The notes: generated from the sequence alone by a model not told the origin. A DNA stretch of 64,000 nucleotides from Chelatococcus sp. (GCA_003248805.1 QFQY01000004.1:51006-115005), one strand, 5' to 3'. Counted from the first letter of the stretch, positions 26,078-35,562 are shown. Made by a program: numbers and translations.

Positions 26078-26599
26078 TCAGGGCGCGACGATCAGCGCCC
26101 AGTAGACCTGATATTTCGAGCCCGGCGCATAGGCGGTGGCGATGCCCATGCGCTTCGCCGCGGGGTCCTTCATCACGCGGTCGTGCTGCGGCGAGTCGCG
26201 CCATCCGGAGAAGGCCTCCGCCAGCCGGCGGTAGCCGGCCGAGAGATTGGCCTCCGCGCCCTTCTGGCCCTCGCGGGTGAGGCGGGCCTTCACCGCTTCC
26301 GCCTGTGCCGGCTTGTCTGCCGTTGCCATGGCGCTGGCCTCGCGGCGCGCGGCCTCCGTCAACTCGGGGTCGAGGGTGAGGGCGCCGAGCCCGGCGTTCA
26401 TCCGGTAGGCGGAGATCATGGCGCGCGCCTCCGCGGCGTCGACCTGCGCCGAGGACGAGCCCAGATCCCGGTAGAAGGCGGGCTGGCCGCTGCGCTGGGG
26501 CTCGGTGCAGCCGGCGATGCCGAGCACGGCGAGTGCGCCGGCCAGGAGGGCGGCGCAGGTCATGGAGCGGGTCTCCGCGACCGGGAACGGGCTGGGCAT
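26078..26599 (-). CDS. CAP-domain lipoprotein
   Basis: A 173-residue protein with a lipoprotein signal (AALLAGALAVLGIAGC, lipidation at Cys31). The CAP (SCP/PR-1) domain spans about 55-170, with LTLDPELTEAARREASAMA, a W-x-x-S-x-x-H motif in SGWRDSPQHDRVM, and the closing YWALIVAP strand. It would be anchored to a membrane facing the periplasm; bacterial CAP proteins have no settled activity. It starts four bases after the stop of the MscS gene, so the two are very likely co-transcribed. An in-frame ATG at 26563 is a possible shorter start. Confidence 0.85.
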   Translation of the reverse strand: MPSPFPVAETRSMTCAALLAGALAVLGIAGCTEPQRSGQPAFYRDLGSSSAQVDAAEARAMISAYRMNAGLGALTLDPELTEAARREASAMATADKPAQAEAVKARLTREGQKGAEANLSAGYRRLAEAFSGWRDSPQHDRVMKDPAAKRMGIATAYAPGSKYQVYWALIVAP

Positions 26600-26603
26600 C
26601 GGG

Positions 26604-29249
26604 TCATTCCTTGCTGTCGTCCTTCGGAGGTTCCGCCCCGGCCGGCTCGGCGGGAGGGGCGTCCTCGGTCTCCTGCTCGGCCTCCGCGGCGCGGCGCGCC
26701 GGCCGCGCCGGCTTCGCCTCGCGCTCCGGGCGGGCGGGCGGCTTGATGCTCTTGCCGCCGTTGCCCCCCTTGGCCACCGCGGTCGCGATATCGCCGAGCG
26801 AGCGCTCCACGCCGTCCAGCCCCTTGACGACCAGCTCGGCCGCACCCGCCGGCGGGTCCATCTGGAGAAGGCGCTTGTGGATCGCGAAGTTGAGGTCGCT
26901 GTTGACGCGCCCGACGATGTCCACCTCGGCGACGATGCAGATCAGGTCGAAATCGATCGTCCCGGTCCCGATCTTCTTGAAGAGCACGGTCGGCGGCGGC
27001 TTCTGAAGCACGTCGCCATGCGATGCGGCGATCTCGGCCAGCATGCTCCGGACCTCGCCGGCGTCGAGCGCCCGCGGGACGGAGAGGCTGATCAGCACGC
27101 GCCCGGTGCGGTCGGTGCGAACGCGGTTGCGCACCACGCCCGAGATCAGGTTGGAGTTCGGCACGATCACCGAGGAGCGGTCGAAGGTGGCGATCTCGGT
27201 CGAGCGCACGTTGATGCGCTTGACGATGCCCTCCGTGTCGCCGACCACGACCTGGTCGCCGACGCGGATCGGCCGTTCCCAGAGCAGGATCAGGCCCGAC
27301 ACGAAGTTCGACACCACCGACTGCAGGCCGAAACCGATACCGACGGAGAGCGCGCTGGCGACGAGCGTCAGCCGTTCCAGGCTGAGGCCGACGGCCGAGA
27401 TCGCGAGCGCGGTCGAGGCGATGTAGCCGACATAGCCCACGGCGGTGGTGATCGAGTTGCGCAGGCCCGTGTCGAGCGTCGTGGTCGGCAGGAACTTGCC
27501 GTCGAGCCAGCCCTGCAGGGAGCGCGTCGCCGTCAGGCAGAGCGCGAAGACGGCGCCCGCGATGACGATCGAGGACAGCGAGATCGTGACGCCGCCGATC
27601 TGCACGCCGAAGAAGACGGCCCGCAGCGAGGACAGGAAATCGGTCGATTCCAGCCCCCATGGCGCGAGCGCCAGCAGCAGAGCCACCACGATCAGCACGA
27701 GCTTGAGGAGGCCGGTCGTGATCACCGCGATCTTGTCGAGCGTCGCGGCCCGCAATCCAAGGCTCGCCTTCAGCATCAGCGCGAAGCGGCCATTGCCCGT
27801 CAGCGCGCGCGGAATGCCGAGCTCGACGAACTGATGCGCCAGCAGGAACAGGCAGGCGAGCACGGCGAGCCATAGCACCTGCCCGGTCAGGAACGAGGCG
27901 AAGATGCCGTAGCCCGCGAGAGCGGCGACGATCATCGTGACGCCCGCCAGCCACCCGATCAGACGCAGGGGGCCGAGGCTCGCGCCGTCCACCGGCACAT
28001 AGGGCCCGAGGCAGGCCTCCTGCTCGATATCCTCGTCGTCGCGGATGCGGTAGAGGCCGGCGATGAGCGTGAGCGCGAAGGCGAAGACGACGACGCCGCG
28101 CAGGATAATGGAGCTCGCCAGCCCGGCCGCGATGGCCTGGAGCCAGGCTTCCGCCACCTTGCCGACCGACAGGACGACGGCGAGCGACGACGCGATCCAC
28201 ACCGCCGTGCGGGCCGTCGTGTCCATCACGCTGACCAGCCGGCGCTGCGGCTGCGCCGGCGCGAAGACCGCGTCGGCCAGCGCCTGCACGAAGGCGACGA
28301 TGGCGAGGCCGGCGACGGTCGCGGCGACGACCGGCTGCACGCGCATCGGCAGCATGCCGCCCGTGTTGAGCGCCGCGTAGATCAGCCAGCTCGCCAGAGC
28401 CGGGGGCAGGGCGCCGGCGACGAGATGGCCGAAGGCGATGTAGAGGCAGTGCAGCTCGTTTCCGTCCTGGGCTCCGACGAAACGCTGCTTGAAACGGGGC
28501 AGATAGCGCGCTCGCGCGACATAGAGCGCGATGGCGCCGAGCAGGGACAGGCCCACCAGCATGCCCCGGGGGCCGGCGAAGGCCTCGGTGAAGCCGCCGA
28601 GCCAGCCTCCGAAGATGTAGCCCGAGGCGCGCAAATCGGACGGCAGGCTCGCCGCGGCGGTCGTCCAGACTTCGGGATTGACCAGGGAAGGGCCCGGCGC
28701 GAACAGCGCCTTGGCGAAGAGCTCGCGCCGGCGGTCGCTGATCCCCGCCTGAATCTGCTCGGCCTGAAGCGCCGTCGCCCTGGCGATCTTGAGCGTCTCG
28801 TCGGCATCCGAGAAGGCCTTCGTGCGGGCCTCCCGTTCGCGGGCGATATCGGCACTTTCCGGCGGAGCGGATGCGTCGGGCTTGGGGCCGAGCTGGTCGA
28901 GCCGAAGCTTGGCCTGCTCGACGCGCGGGCCTTGCTCCTCGATCATCGCGCGCAGCTGCTCGAACAGGGGTGGCAGCCGCGTCCGTTGCCGCTGCAGCTC
29001 GACATCCGTGACCTCGGGCGCGATGATGATCGCCTCGATCTGGCTGAGTTCGGTCCGGATCGCGTCGAGCTTGGCGCGCGGCGTCGGGGCTGCGCTGGCC
29101 GCCGGAGCGGGGGCCGGCGCGGGGGCGGGGCCGGGCGTCTGCGCCCAGCCCGCGGCCGCCATCACGCAGAGGCCGATCGCGAGCCCCGCGAACGAGGCCA
29201 GCACGCCCCGCCGGCGACGGGCGGGGGCTCTCACGGGGCGGGCGGCCAT
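26604..29249 (-). CDS. DUF3772-containing MscS-family mechanosensitive channel
   Basis: An 881-residue membrane protein. After a signal-like segment (VLASFAGLAIGLCVMAAAGWA) comes a Pro/Ala linker, then a periplasmic DUF3772 coiled region (about 65-260). Multiple membrane segments follow (about 270-620) and then an MscS core with VGIGFGLQSVVSNFVSGLILL and ERPIRVGDQVVVGDTEG. The tail is Lys/Glu/Pro-rich and charged. Members release solutes on osmotic downshock. The ATG at 29249 has an AGGAAGG site; the open frame runs further upstream without support. Adjacent to the CAP lipoprotein and 670 bases before ChvA/NdvA, all with envelope or osmotic themes. Confidence 0.9.
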   Translation of the reverse strand: MAARPVRAPARRRRGVLASFAGLAIGLCVMAAAGWAQTPGPAPAPAPAPAASAAPTPRAKLDAIRTELSQIEAIIIAPEVTDVELQRQRTRLPPLFEQLRAMIEEQGPRVEQAKLRLDQLGPKPDASAPPESADIAREREARTKAFSDADETLKIARATALQAEQIQAGISDRRRELFAKALFAPGPSLVNPEVWTTAAASLPSDLRASGYIFGGWLGGFTEAFAGPRGMLVGLSLLGAIALYVARARYLPRFKQRFVGAQDGNELHCLYIAFGHLVAGALPPALASWLIYAALNTGGMLPMRVQPVVAATVAGLAIVAFVQALADAVFAPAQPQRRLVSVMDTTARTAVWIASSLAVVLSVGKVAEAWLQAIAAGLASSIILRGVVVFAFALTLIAGLYRIRDDEDIEQEACLGPYVPVDGASLGPLRLIGWLAGVTMIVAALAGYGIFASFLTGQVLWLAVLACLFLLAHQFVELGIPRALTGNGRFALMLKASLGLRAATLDKIAVITTGLLKLVLIVVALLLALAPWGLESTDFLSSLRAVFFGVQIGGVTISLSSIVIAGAVFALCLTATRSLQGWLDGKFLPTTTLDTGLRNSITTAVGYVGYIASTALAISAVGLSLERLTLVASALSVGIGFGLQSVVSNFVSGLILLWERPIRVGDQVVVGDTEGIVKRINVRSTEIATFDRSSVIVPNSNLISGVVRNRVRTDRTGRVLISLSVPRALDAGEVRSMLAEIAASHGDVLQKPPPTVLFKKIGTGTIDFDLICIVAEVDIVGRVNSDLNFAIHKRLLQMDPPAGAAELVVKGLDGVERSLGDIATAVAKGGNGGKSIKPPARPEREAKPARPARRAAEAEQETEDAPPAEPAGAEPPKDDSKE

Positions 29250-29453
29250 GGCGGGGCGACCTTCCTGGCAAGCGTGATTCGGGACTGATGCGACCGTCGC
29301 CACAGTCCTGCCGCCAAGGCAAGGCGATTGAGGGGGTGTCCCGGCTGCTGACAAGAGAACTCTCGCGATAAGGCGCGGCGCCTGGCGCCGCCATCGGACG
29401 ACGCGGCGCGTCATCGCCCCAAACCGCGACCGGAACATGGCAGGCCGGTCGTC

Positions 29454-30548
29454 TCAGCTTTCGGGAGCTTGCCGCTTGCGGTTGCGGTAGCTGGCATTGC
29501 CCAGCCCGGTCCCGATCGTCAGCACGGCCCAGTCGGACACGTCCTGCATCGTGGACATCGCGGAGAGGCCCTGGATGACCGCGTCGTTGTGCATCATCAC
29601 CTGCGTCTCGTGCCCGCCGATCTCCGGCACCAGCTCGCGGACGCTGTCCACGAGGTTGAACCGGCTGCTTTCCCAGTTGCCGGGCAGGTTCTGCGCTCCG
29701 CGCTCGATCGCGCCGTCCGGCTCGATCAGGCCCGGGCAGCCCACGCCGATGAAGGGGGCGAGCTTCAGCCCCTCCTTCTCCGCCTGGCCGATCTGGGTCT
29801 TGAGCATCTTCCCCAGCCGCTTGATCGCCTCGTCGCGGCTCGGCTCGTCGTCCGCGTGCCGCCACAGCTCGGATTGCCAGACCCGCGCCTTGCCGAGATC
29901 GGCCGCCTTGTCCTGGCGCAGCTCCACGATGCCCGCCCGGATGTTCGAGCCGCCGATATCGACCGCGACGATGCTGTCATAGGCGCCGAAGATCCATGCC
30001 GGCGCGAGATGCGCGCTGCCGATCAGACCGGCCTCGTCGGGGTGGTGGCGGATCGGGACGAGGTTCACCGCGCGTCCGTCCGTTCCGAGGATGATGCCCG
30101 CCCGCCCGATGGCGAGTTCGCCGACGCGGCTGTCGCGGAAGCCGCCGCCGACGACGATCCGTTCCACGCCGGTCCAGCTCTTGAGGCGCATGAAGCGTTT
30201 GATGACGAAGGCGAGCGATTGGGCGAAACCCTCGATCGCGCTCAGCACCAGCGCGGCCTCGTGCGGATCGCCGTCCTGGAGCAGAGCGTCCAGTTCCTTC
30301 TTGCCGATCGCCATGGTGTCCCCGTCGAGCGGGTCGGCGCCGGACTTGCGCAAATGGCCGCGCAGCGTGTCGAGATGCGCGAGGAAGGCGCCGCGGCTCG
30401 CCTTGTCGCCGATGAAGCCGTCCTCGTCCCGCACCTCCAGATTGTAGCTCGTGACGACGACCGAGGGCAGTTCGGCCGGCCCATGCGGCCCCGCGACGCC
30501 GCTCCTGGTCTTGTCCGCCGTCGCCGCGCCCGTCATTGCCGTGCCCAT
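29454..30548 (-). CDS. ROK-family protein (sugar kinase or ROK-like)
   Basis: A 364-residue protein. The phosphate-binding loop VAVDIGGSNIRAGIVEL lies in the second half, followed by GVGCPGLIEPDGAI and the adenosine loop LTIGTGLGNA, the order found in ROK/hexokinase-type proteins. About 165 residues precede the P-loop, longer than in ordinary ROK glucokinases, with no HTH that I can see. It may phosphorylate a sugar or amino sugar, but the CxCGxxGCxE zinc motif of classical ROK kinases is not visible. GGAG precedes the ATG. No sugar genes are adjacent. Confidence 0.75.
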   Translation of the reverse strand: MGTAMTGAATADKTRSGVAGPHGPAELPSVVVTSYNLEVRDEDGFIGDKASRGAFLAHLDTLRGHLRKSGADPLDGDTMAIGKKELDALLQDGDPHEAALVLSAIEGFAQSLAFVIKRFMRLKSWTGVERIVVGGGFRDSRVGELAIGRAGIILGTDGRAVNLVPIRHHPDEAGLIGSAHLAPAWIFGAYDSIVAVDIGGSNIRAGIVELRQDKAADLGKARVWQSELWRHADDEPSRDEAIKRLGKMLKTQIGQAEKEGLKLAPFIGVGCPGLIEPDGAIERGAQNLPGNWESSRFNLVDSVRELVPEIGGHETQVMMHNDAVIQGLSAMSTMQDVSDWAVLTIGTGLGNASYRNRKRQAPES

Positions 30549-30752
30549 GGCCGATGCCTCCGTCTCGTCCGGTCCCGTGAGGGCAACGGTCTCGCGGCGG
30601 CGAGGTTCCTGCCGCGCCTCGCGCATGGCGCGGTTGCGCCCGGCGCCGCCAATGCGCGGGCGCCGGTGGTTGACCCGTCGGCCGGATCGCCGTCCAAGGA
30701 GACGCAGAAGAAGCCGGCTTGAGGGGACAGGCGTCCGCGCCTGGAAGCAGCG

Positions 30753-31232
30753 ATGTCGAATCCGTTGGTGAGCGCCGTCGTCATCGGCATCGGGGCAACG
30801 CTGCTGTTCGACCTCTGGACGCTGTTCCTGAAGCGCGTCTTCGGCATCCCGCTGCCGAACTGGGCCTTCACCGGCCGCTGGTTCGCGCATCTGCCGAAGG
30901 GCCGTGTGCTGCATGCCGACATCGCCCGCAGCGAGCCCGTCGCCGGCGAGCTCGCGATCGGCTGGATCATGCACTACCTCGTCGGCATCGCCTTCGCGGC
31001 CATCCTGCTGGCGATCTGGGGCATGGGCTGGGCGGCGCAGCCGCGCTTCCTGCCGGCGCTGGTCGTCGGCCTCGCCACGGTCGGTTGCGGCTGGTTCATC
31101 CTCCAGCCCGGCATGGGGGCGGGCATCGCCGCCTCGAAACGCCCCAATGCCGGGCAAATCCGCCTGCTCAACATCCTCGGCCACACTGTCTTCGCCATCG
31201 GCCTCTACGGAACCGCCCTGCTGTTCCGCTGA
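30753..31232 (+). CDS. DUF2938 family membrane protein
   Basis: A 159-residue integral membrane protein with four hydrophobic segments. DUF2938 landmarks are GATLLFDLWTLFLKR, PNWAFTGRWFAHLPKG and the GWIMHYLVGIAFA segment. No enzymatic motif; the role of the family is unknown. GGAAG lies ahead of the ATG. It precedes the amidohydrolase by 45 bases on the same strand and may share its transcript. Confidence 0.85.
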   Translation: MSNPLVSAVVIGIGATLLFDLWTLFLKRVFGIPLPNWAFTGRWFAHLPKGRVLHADIARSEPVAGELAIGWIMHYLVGIAFAAILLAIWGMGWAAQPRFLPALVVGLATVGCGWFILQPGMGAGIAASKRPNAGQIRLLNILGHTVFAIGLYGTALLFR

Positions 31233-31277
31233 GCGGCCCGCCCTTCACCCTCCTCCCGCCTGCCGAGAGACATCACC

Positions 31278-32513
31278 ATGGCCAGCATCCTCTTCACCAA
31301 TGCCCGCATCGTGGACGGGACCGCGCCCGAGCGCGGCGCGCCGGTCTCGGTCCTCGTCGAGGGCGGCAGCATCCGCGAGGTCGGTAAGAGCGTCACCTCG
31401 GCCAAGGCGCGCGTCGTCGATCTCAAGGGCCGCACGCTCATGCCCGGGCTGATCGACGCCCATGTCCATGTCGTTGCCGGCGTCGCCGATCTCGGCCGCA
31501 ACGGCGCGCTGCCGGACTCCCTCGTCGCCGTGCGCTCCCTCGTCATCATGCGCGAGATGCTGATGCGCGGCTTCACCACCGTGCGGGATGTCGGCGGCGC
31601 CGATTTCGGCCTGAAGCAGGCGACCGAGGAAGGTCATTTCCCGACGCCGCGCCTCGTCATTTCCGGCAAGGCGCTGAGCCAGACCGGCGGCCATGCCGAT
31701 TTCCGCGGCCGCTACGACGACGCCACGACGCCGGTCATCCGCCATCGCCTCGGGGCGCTCGGTCGCGTCTGCGACGGGCTCGACCAGGTTCGCCGCGCCG
31801 CGCGCGAGGAGCTCAAGGGCGGGGCCGACTTCATCAAGATCATGGCCAATGGCGGCTGCGCCTCGCCGACGGACCCGATCCATTTCCTCGGCTTCTCGGT
31901 CAGCGAGCTGGAAGCCATCGTCGAGGAAGCGAAGATGGCCGGCACCTATGTCTCGGCCCATGTCTACACCGACGACGCGATCCGCCGCTGCGTCGAGGCC
32001 GGCGTCCATTCGCTCGAGCACTGCAACCTCATCGAGGCCGAGACGGCGAAGCTCGCCGCCAAGAAGGGCGCCGTCGCCGTGCCGACGCTGGTGACCTACG
32101 ACAAGCTCGTCAGCGACGGCCCCAAGCTCGGCTTCCCGCCGGATTCGGTCGCCAAGGTCGACGTCGTCCGCTCGGCCGGCATGGACTCGCTCGCCATCAT
32201 GAAGAAGGCGGGCCTGCCGATGGCCTATGGCAGCGACCTGCTCGGCGACATGCATCGCTACCAGTCCGAGGAATTCGTCATCCGCGGCCGTGCGCTGCCG
32301 GCGCACGAGGTCATCGGCGCGGCCACCCATGTCGCGGCGAAGCTCTTGAAGCTCGAAGGCAAGATCGGCACGGTCGCCGCCGGGGCCCATGCCGATCTGA
32401 TCGTCGTCGACGGCGATCCGCTCGCCGATCTGTCGCTGCTGACCCGCCAGGGCAAGCACATGCCGATCATCATGAAGGGCGGCGCCTTCGTGAAGCAGGG
32501 CCGTCTGGCCTGA
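31278..32513 (+). CDS. amidohydrolase-family metal-dependent hydrolase (imidazolonepropionase/prolidase-like)
   Basis: A 411-residue cytoplasmic enzyme with the amidohydrolase TIM barrel. The first strand has the metal ligands in GLIDAHVHV. A lysine in GADFIKIMANGG fits the bridging position, the His ligands lie in VSAHVYT and SLEHCN, and the catalytic Asp in AYGSDLLG. The C-terminal strands GAHADLIVVDGDPL are the usual end of the family. Members of this subgroup hydrolyse N-acyl or Xaa-Pro-type amides; the substrate here is open. GAGAG precedes the ATG. Followed by a palindromic repeat that could end the transcript. Confidence 0.88.
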   Translation: MASILFTNARIVDGTAPERGAPVSVLVEGGSIREVGKSVTSAKARVVDLKGRTLMPGLIDAHVHVVAGVADLGRNGALPDSLVAVRSLVIMREMLMRGFTTVRDVGGADFGLKQATEEGHFPTPRLVISGKALSQTGGHADFRGRYDDATTPVIRHRLGALGRVCDGLDQVRRAAREELKGGADFIKIMANGGCASPTDPIHFLGFSVSELEAIVEEAKMAGTYVSAHVYTDDAIRRCVEAGVHSLEHCNLIEAETAKLAAKKGAVAVPTLVTYDKLVSDGPKLGFPPDSVAKVDVVRSAGMDSLAIMKKAGLPMAYGSDLLGDMHRYQSEEFVIRGRALPAHEVIGAATHVAAKLLKLEGKIGTVAAGAHADLIVVDGDPLADLSLLTRQGKHMPIIMKGGAFVKQGRLA

Positions 32514-32531
32514 GGCAGAGCGATCCCACGC

Positions 32532-32648
32532 AGCCCTCATCCTGAGGAGGCCCGAAAGGGCCGTCTCGAAGGATGATCCAGTGATCTCCCGAGCCTCCTT
32601 GAGCATCCTTCGAGACGCCGCGTTCCGCGGCTCCTCAGGATGAGGGCT
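32532..32648. repeat. long palindromic repeat (AGCCCTCATCCTGAGGAG family), copy 1
   Basis: The outer arm AGCCCTCATCCTGAGGAG and its inverse end the element, and an inner pair TCTCGAAGGATG / CATCCTTCGAGA also matches. It separates the convergent amidohydrolase and GNAT genes. Two further copies lie at 44545-44666 and 49489-49609. Confidence 0.9.
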
Positions 32649-32663
32649 CGGGAAGACGTCCGA

Positions 32664-33437
32664 TCAAGCCGGCTCGGCCTCGTCGAGCAGGATGCGCGTC
32701 TCGTAGGCGTAGAGCCGGCGGAAGCCGAGGCTCCCATAGAGCCCGGTCGCGACGGCGTTGCTCTGCTCGACCTGCAGATAGGCGTCGGCGCAGTCCTGCG
32801 CGCGGGCCCAGCCCATCAGCCCGGTCACGAGGCGGCGCCCGAGTCCCTTGCCCCGGTGGCCGGCGTCGACGACCACCGAGCCGATCTCGGCCATGCCGCG
32901 CTCGGCGACGCTCATGCCATAGCCGACCGGCTCGCCTTCGATCCGCAGCGTCGCGAAGGCGGCCGGCAGGCGCACCGTCTCGACGATGGCGGCGAGATGC
33001 GCGGCGTTGGTCTTCGGGCCGGTTTGTCGCGCGGCGACGCCGGCGATCCAGTCCGCGCTCGGCCGTGCCTCGATCTCGATCTCCCCTTCCCCGGGCGGCG
33101 AGAAACTGGCGAGGGGCGCGATCAGCCCGAAGGACGAATCCTTGAAGCTGTAGCCGCGCGCCAGCGCGGCCGCGCGCGTCCGCTCCCCGACGAAGGGCGT
33201 CAGCCGGATCGACGGCGGCAGCCCGTCGGCCCGGTAGAGCTCCTCGATGAAGGCGAAGTCGGCCTCGCTCAGCTCGGCGCCGGGCTTCAGCGGCGAGGCA
33301 GAGTTCGCCCGCCCGGAATAGCCGTTGGCGAAGCGCACCACCCAGTCGCCGATCAGCAGCGTCGCGGGCGAGGGCCAGGCGTTGACGATGCGCCGCTCGC
33401 ATTCCAGCGCGAGTGCGAGGTCCTTGTCCGCGGTCAC
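32664..33437 (-). CDS. GNAT-family N-acetyltransferase
   Basis: A 257-residue protein whose C-terminal 110 residues form a GNAT domain. The acetyl-CoA loop is VVVDAGHRGKGLGRRLV (the R/Q-x-x-G-x-G/A motif), followed by a helix and LQVEQSNAVATGLYGSLGFRRLYAYETR, the typical last strands. The N-terminal half is less typical and may bind the substrate, which is unknown. The GTG start at 33437 overlaps the upstream cupin stop by four bases (GTGA), so translation is coupled. Third gene of a gloB-cupin-GNAT run. Confidence 0.88.
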   Translation of the reverse strand: MTADKDLALALECERRIVNAWPSPATLLIGDWVVRFANGYSGRANSASPLKPGAELSEADFAFIEELYRADGLPPSIRLTPFVGERTRAAALARGYSFKDSSFGLIAPLASFSPPGEGEIEIEARPSADWIAGVAARQTGPKTNAAHLAAIVETVRLPAAFATLRIEGEPVGYGMSVAERGMAEIGSVVVDAGHRGKGLGRRLVTGLMGWARAQDCADAYLQVEQSNAVATGLYGSLGFRRLYAYETRILLDEAEPA

Positions 33438-33898
33438 GATGCGCCTCCGGGCTTGCGGGGTGTCGGGCGCCAGCCGGGTGGCGCCATTTCGAAGCCCGAG
33501 AAGGCGAAGCCGGGGGCGACGGTGCAGCCGACCAGCGTCCAGGCGCCGAGCGAGGTCGCGCTCTGCCACCAGCCGGTCGGCACGACGAATTGCGGGCGCT
33601 GCCCCGCCGCCAGATCGGTGCCGAGATGGTGCGCCGAGGCGTCGTGCCCGTTCGGAGAGACGGTGATGACCAGCGGCGCCCCGGCATAATGGTGCCAGAT
33701 CTCGGCGGCGTCGACGCGGTGCCATTCCGAGGTCTCGCCGGTGTCGAGCAGGTAGTAGATCGCCGTCGAGAAGCCGCGCCCCTCCGGCCCGTCCGGGTCG
33801 CGGAAGGTCTCGCGGTAGTAGCCGCCTTCGGGATGGGGCTTGAGGTCGAGCAGCCGGATCACCTCGGCCGCGGTGAGCCCGTCGAGCACAGGGGGCAT
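33434..33898 (-). CDS. cupin_5 (DUF985) family protein
   Basis: A 154-residue single-domain cupin. The DUF985 opening LKPHPEGGYYRETFRD is clear, followed by TAIYYLLDTGETSEWHRVDAAEIWHHYAG with its metal-site histidines and QFVVPTGWWQSATSLGAWTLVGCTVAPGF at the second cupin motif. Function of the family is not settled; a sugar-binding or isomerase role has been proposed for some. GAGGCGGCG precedes the ATG. It starts seven bases after the gloB stop and its stop overlaps the GNAT start. Confidence 0.9.
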   Translation of the reverse strand: MPPVLDGLTAAEVIRLLDLKPHPEGGYYRETFRDPDGPEGRGFSTAIYYLLDTGETSEWHRVDAAEIWHHYAGAPLVITVSPNGHDASAHHLGTDLAAGQRPQFVVPTGWWQSATSLGAWTLVGCTVAPGFAFSGFEMAPPGWRPTPRKPGGAS

Positions 33899-33905
33899 CG
33901 CCGCC

Positions 33906-34670
33906 TCAGAACCGGTTCTTGGCTTCGCGCAGGGCGGCGAAGACCGCGCCGGCGGGGGAGCCGGAGAGGCCGACGGAGGCGGCGAGCGCCGGCTCTCCGG
34001 CGCGGAAGAACGGATTCGTCGCCTTTTCCTCGCCGACGCTGGTCAGCGCCCAGAAGCGACCGGCGGCCTTCGCGGCCTCCGCCTCGGCGAGCCGGGCGGC
34101 GAGCGTCTCGTTGCCGGGATCGACCGACACCGCGAAGCGGGCGTTGGAGAGCGTGTAGTCGTGGCCCCCGAGCAGCCTGACATCGTCGGGCAGGCCCATG
34201 ATGCGCGTGAGCGAGGTCCACATCGCGTCCATGCGGCCGGGCTGCACGCGCCCGCAGCCCATCACGAAGACGACGTCCCCAACGAAGCCGAGCTTGGCCT
34301 CGCGGCCGATGAAGGAGAGATGGCCCTCGGAGTGCCCCGGCGTATGCCACACCTCGAAGCCGTGGCTCCCGAGCGTCACCCGGTCGCCTTCGCCGACCAC
34401 CCGGTCGAGCGGGGTCGAGGCGTTGGCATCGGCCGGGCCGCTGACGCGGGCGCCCGTCGCGGCCTTGAGCTCGGCGACGCCCTGCGTGTGGTCGCTATGG
34501 GCATGGGTGACGAAGACCTCGCCGATGGTCCAGCCCTTGGCCCTGGCAGCGTCCATCACCTGGCCGGCGTCGGGCACGTCGATCGCGGCGCAGGCGCCCG
34601 TCGCGGGATCGTGGATCAGGGCGCCCGCATTGTCGCTGAGGGTGCGGAAGACGTGGAGTTCGAGCGGCAT
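33906..34670 (-). CDS. gloB: hydroxyacylglutathione hydrolase (glyoxalase II)
   Basis: A 254-residue metallo-beta-lactamase-fold hydrolase that splits S-lactoylglutathione to lactate and glutathione in methylglyoxal detoxification. The binuclear metal site is complete: THAHSDH, His in HTPGHSEG, bridging Asp in FVGDVVF and His in LGGHDYT. The glutathione-binding C-terminal part includes ATNPFFRAGEP, typical of GloB. Length is normal. GGAG precedes the ATG. First gene of the gloB-cupin-GNAT operon, divergent from a methyltransferase gene. Confidence 0.93.
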   Translation of the reverse strand: MPLELHVFRTLSDNAGALIHDPATGACAAIDVPDAGQVMDAARAKGWTIGEVFVTHAHSDHTQGVAELKAATGARVSGPADANASTPLDRVVGEGDRVTLGSHGFEVWHTPGHSEGHLSFIGREAKLGFVGDVVFVMGCGRVQPGRMDAMWTSLTRIMGLPDDVRLLGGHDYTLSNARFAVSVDPGNETLAARLAEAEAAKAAGRFWALTSVGEEKATNPFFRAGEPALAASVGLSGSPAGAVFAALREAKNRF

Positions 34671-34794
34671 GGCGTGCTCCGGCGGGCGCGATCGGATATC
34701 GGCCCTGCATGCGCCATGACCGTCGGCCGATCAAGCCGGGGGCGCGGCGGGTGGCCTTGCGTCCTTGCCTCGGGCAACCCATCCTGTCGGCATC

Positions 34795-35562
34795 ATGCCG
34801 ATCGATGTCGTCGACCTGCGCGCCTTCTATGCGAGCCCACTCGGGCGCGTCGCCCGGCGTTTCGTCGCCCAGGCGATGCTGCGCTTCTGGCCGGACTGCA
34901 CGCAGCAGCGGCTTCTGGGGCTCGGCTTCGCGAGTCCCTATCTGTCGGTTCTGGGGGCGGGCGCGGAGCGCGTGATCGCCTTCATGCCCGCGGCGCAGGG
35001 CGTGGTGAACTGGCCGACGCCCGGGCTGTCGGCCTCGGCGCTGGTCGAGCCGACGCTGCTGCCGTTGCCGACGGCCTCGATCGACCGCGTCGTGCTGGTC
35101 CATGCGCTGGAGGAGGCCGAGAGCCCCGACGACCTGCTCGACGAGGTCGCCCGCGTGCTGAACCCCGGCGGGCGGATGATCCTCGTCGTCCCGAACCGTC
35201 GCGGCCTCTGGGCCCGCATGGATGGAACGCCCTTCGGGCAGGGCCGGCCCTTCAGCCGCGCCCAGCTTTCGGCGCTGATGCGCGCGGCCGAGTTCTCGCC
35301 GGAGAACTGGGCCGAGGCGCTCTATGTGCCGCCTTTGCCGAGGCGGCTCCTGCTGCGCTCCGCGGCGGCGTGGGAGCGGGCCGGGGCGGGTCTTTCGCTG
35401 CCCTTCGCCGGCGTCCATGTCATCGACGCCACCAAGCAGTTCTACCGCCGCGTGCCGCTGCGCGCGGCTCGGCGCAGCTTCGCCTTTCGCCCGATCCTGC
35501 TGCCGCAGCCGACGCCCGCTCCGCGTTCGCGCCTCCCCGGCGATCCGGAGGCGACGGGTTGA
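34795..35562 (+). CDS. class I SAM-dependent methyltransferase
   Basis: A 255-residue protein. After an unusual N-terminal region (VVDLRAFYASPLGRVARRFV) come a methyltransferase_11-type core with IDRVVLVHALEEAESPDDLLDEVARVL and the conserved post-motif strand NPGGRMILVVPNRRG. The glycine-rich SAM loop is poorly conserved (LGLGFASPYLSVLG). Substrate unknown. The ATG at 34795 lies 124 bases from the divergent gloB start, an arrangement I recall from other Hyphomicrobiales; whether the two share a task is not known. Confidence 0.82.
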   Translation: MPIDVVDLRAFYASPLGRVARRFVAQAMLRFWPDCTQQRLLGLGFASPYLSVLGAGAERVIAFMPAAQGVVNWPTPGLSASALVEPTLLPLPTASIDRVVLVHALEEAESPDDLLDEVARVLNPGGRMILVVPNRRGLWARMDGTPFGQGRPFSRAQLSALMRAAEFSPENWAEALYVPPLPRRLLLRSAAAWERAGAGLSLPFAGVHVIDATKQFYRRVPLRAARRSFAFRPILLPQPTPAPRSRLPGDPEATG

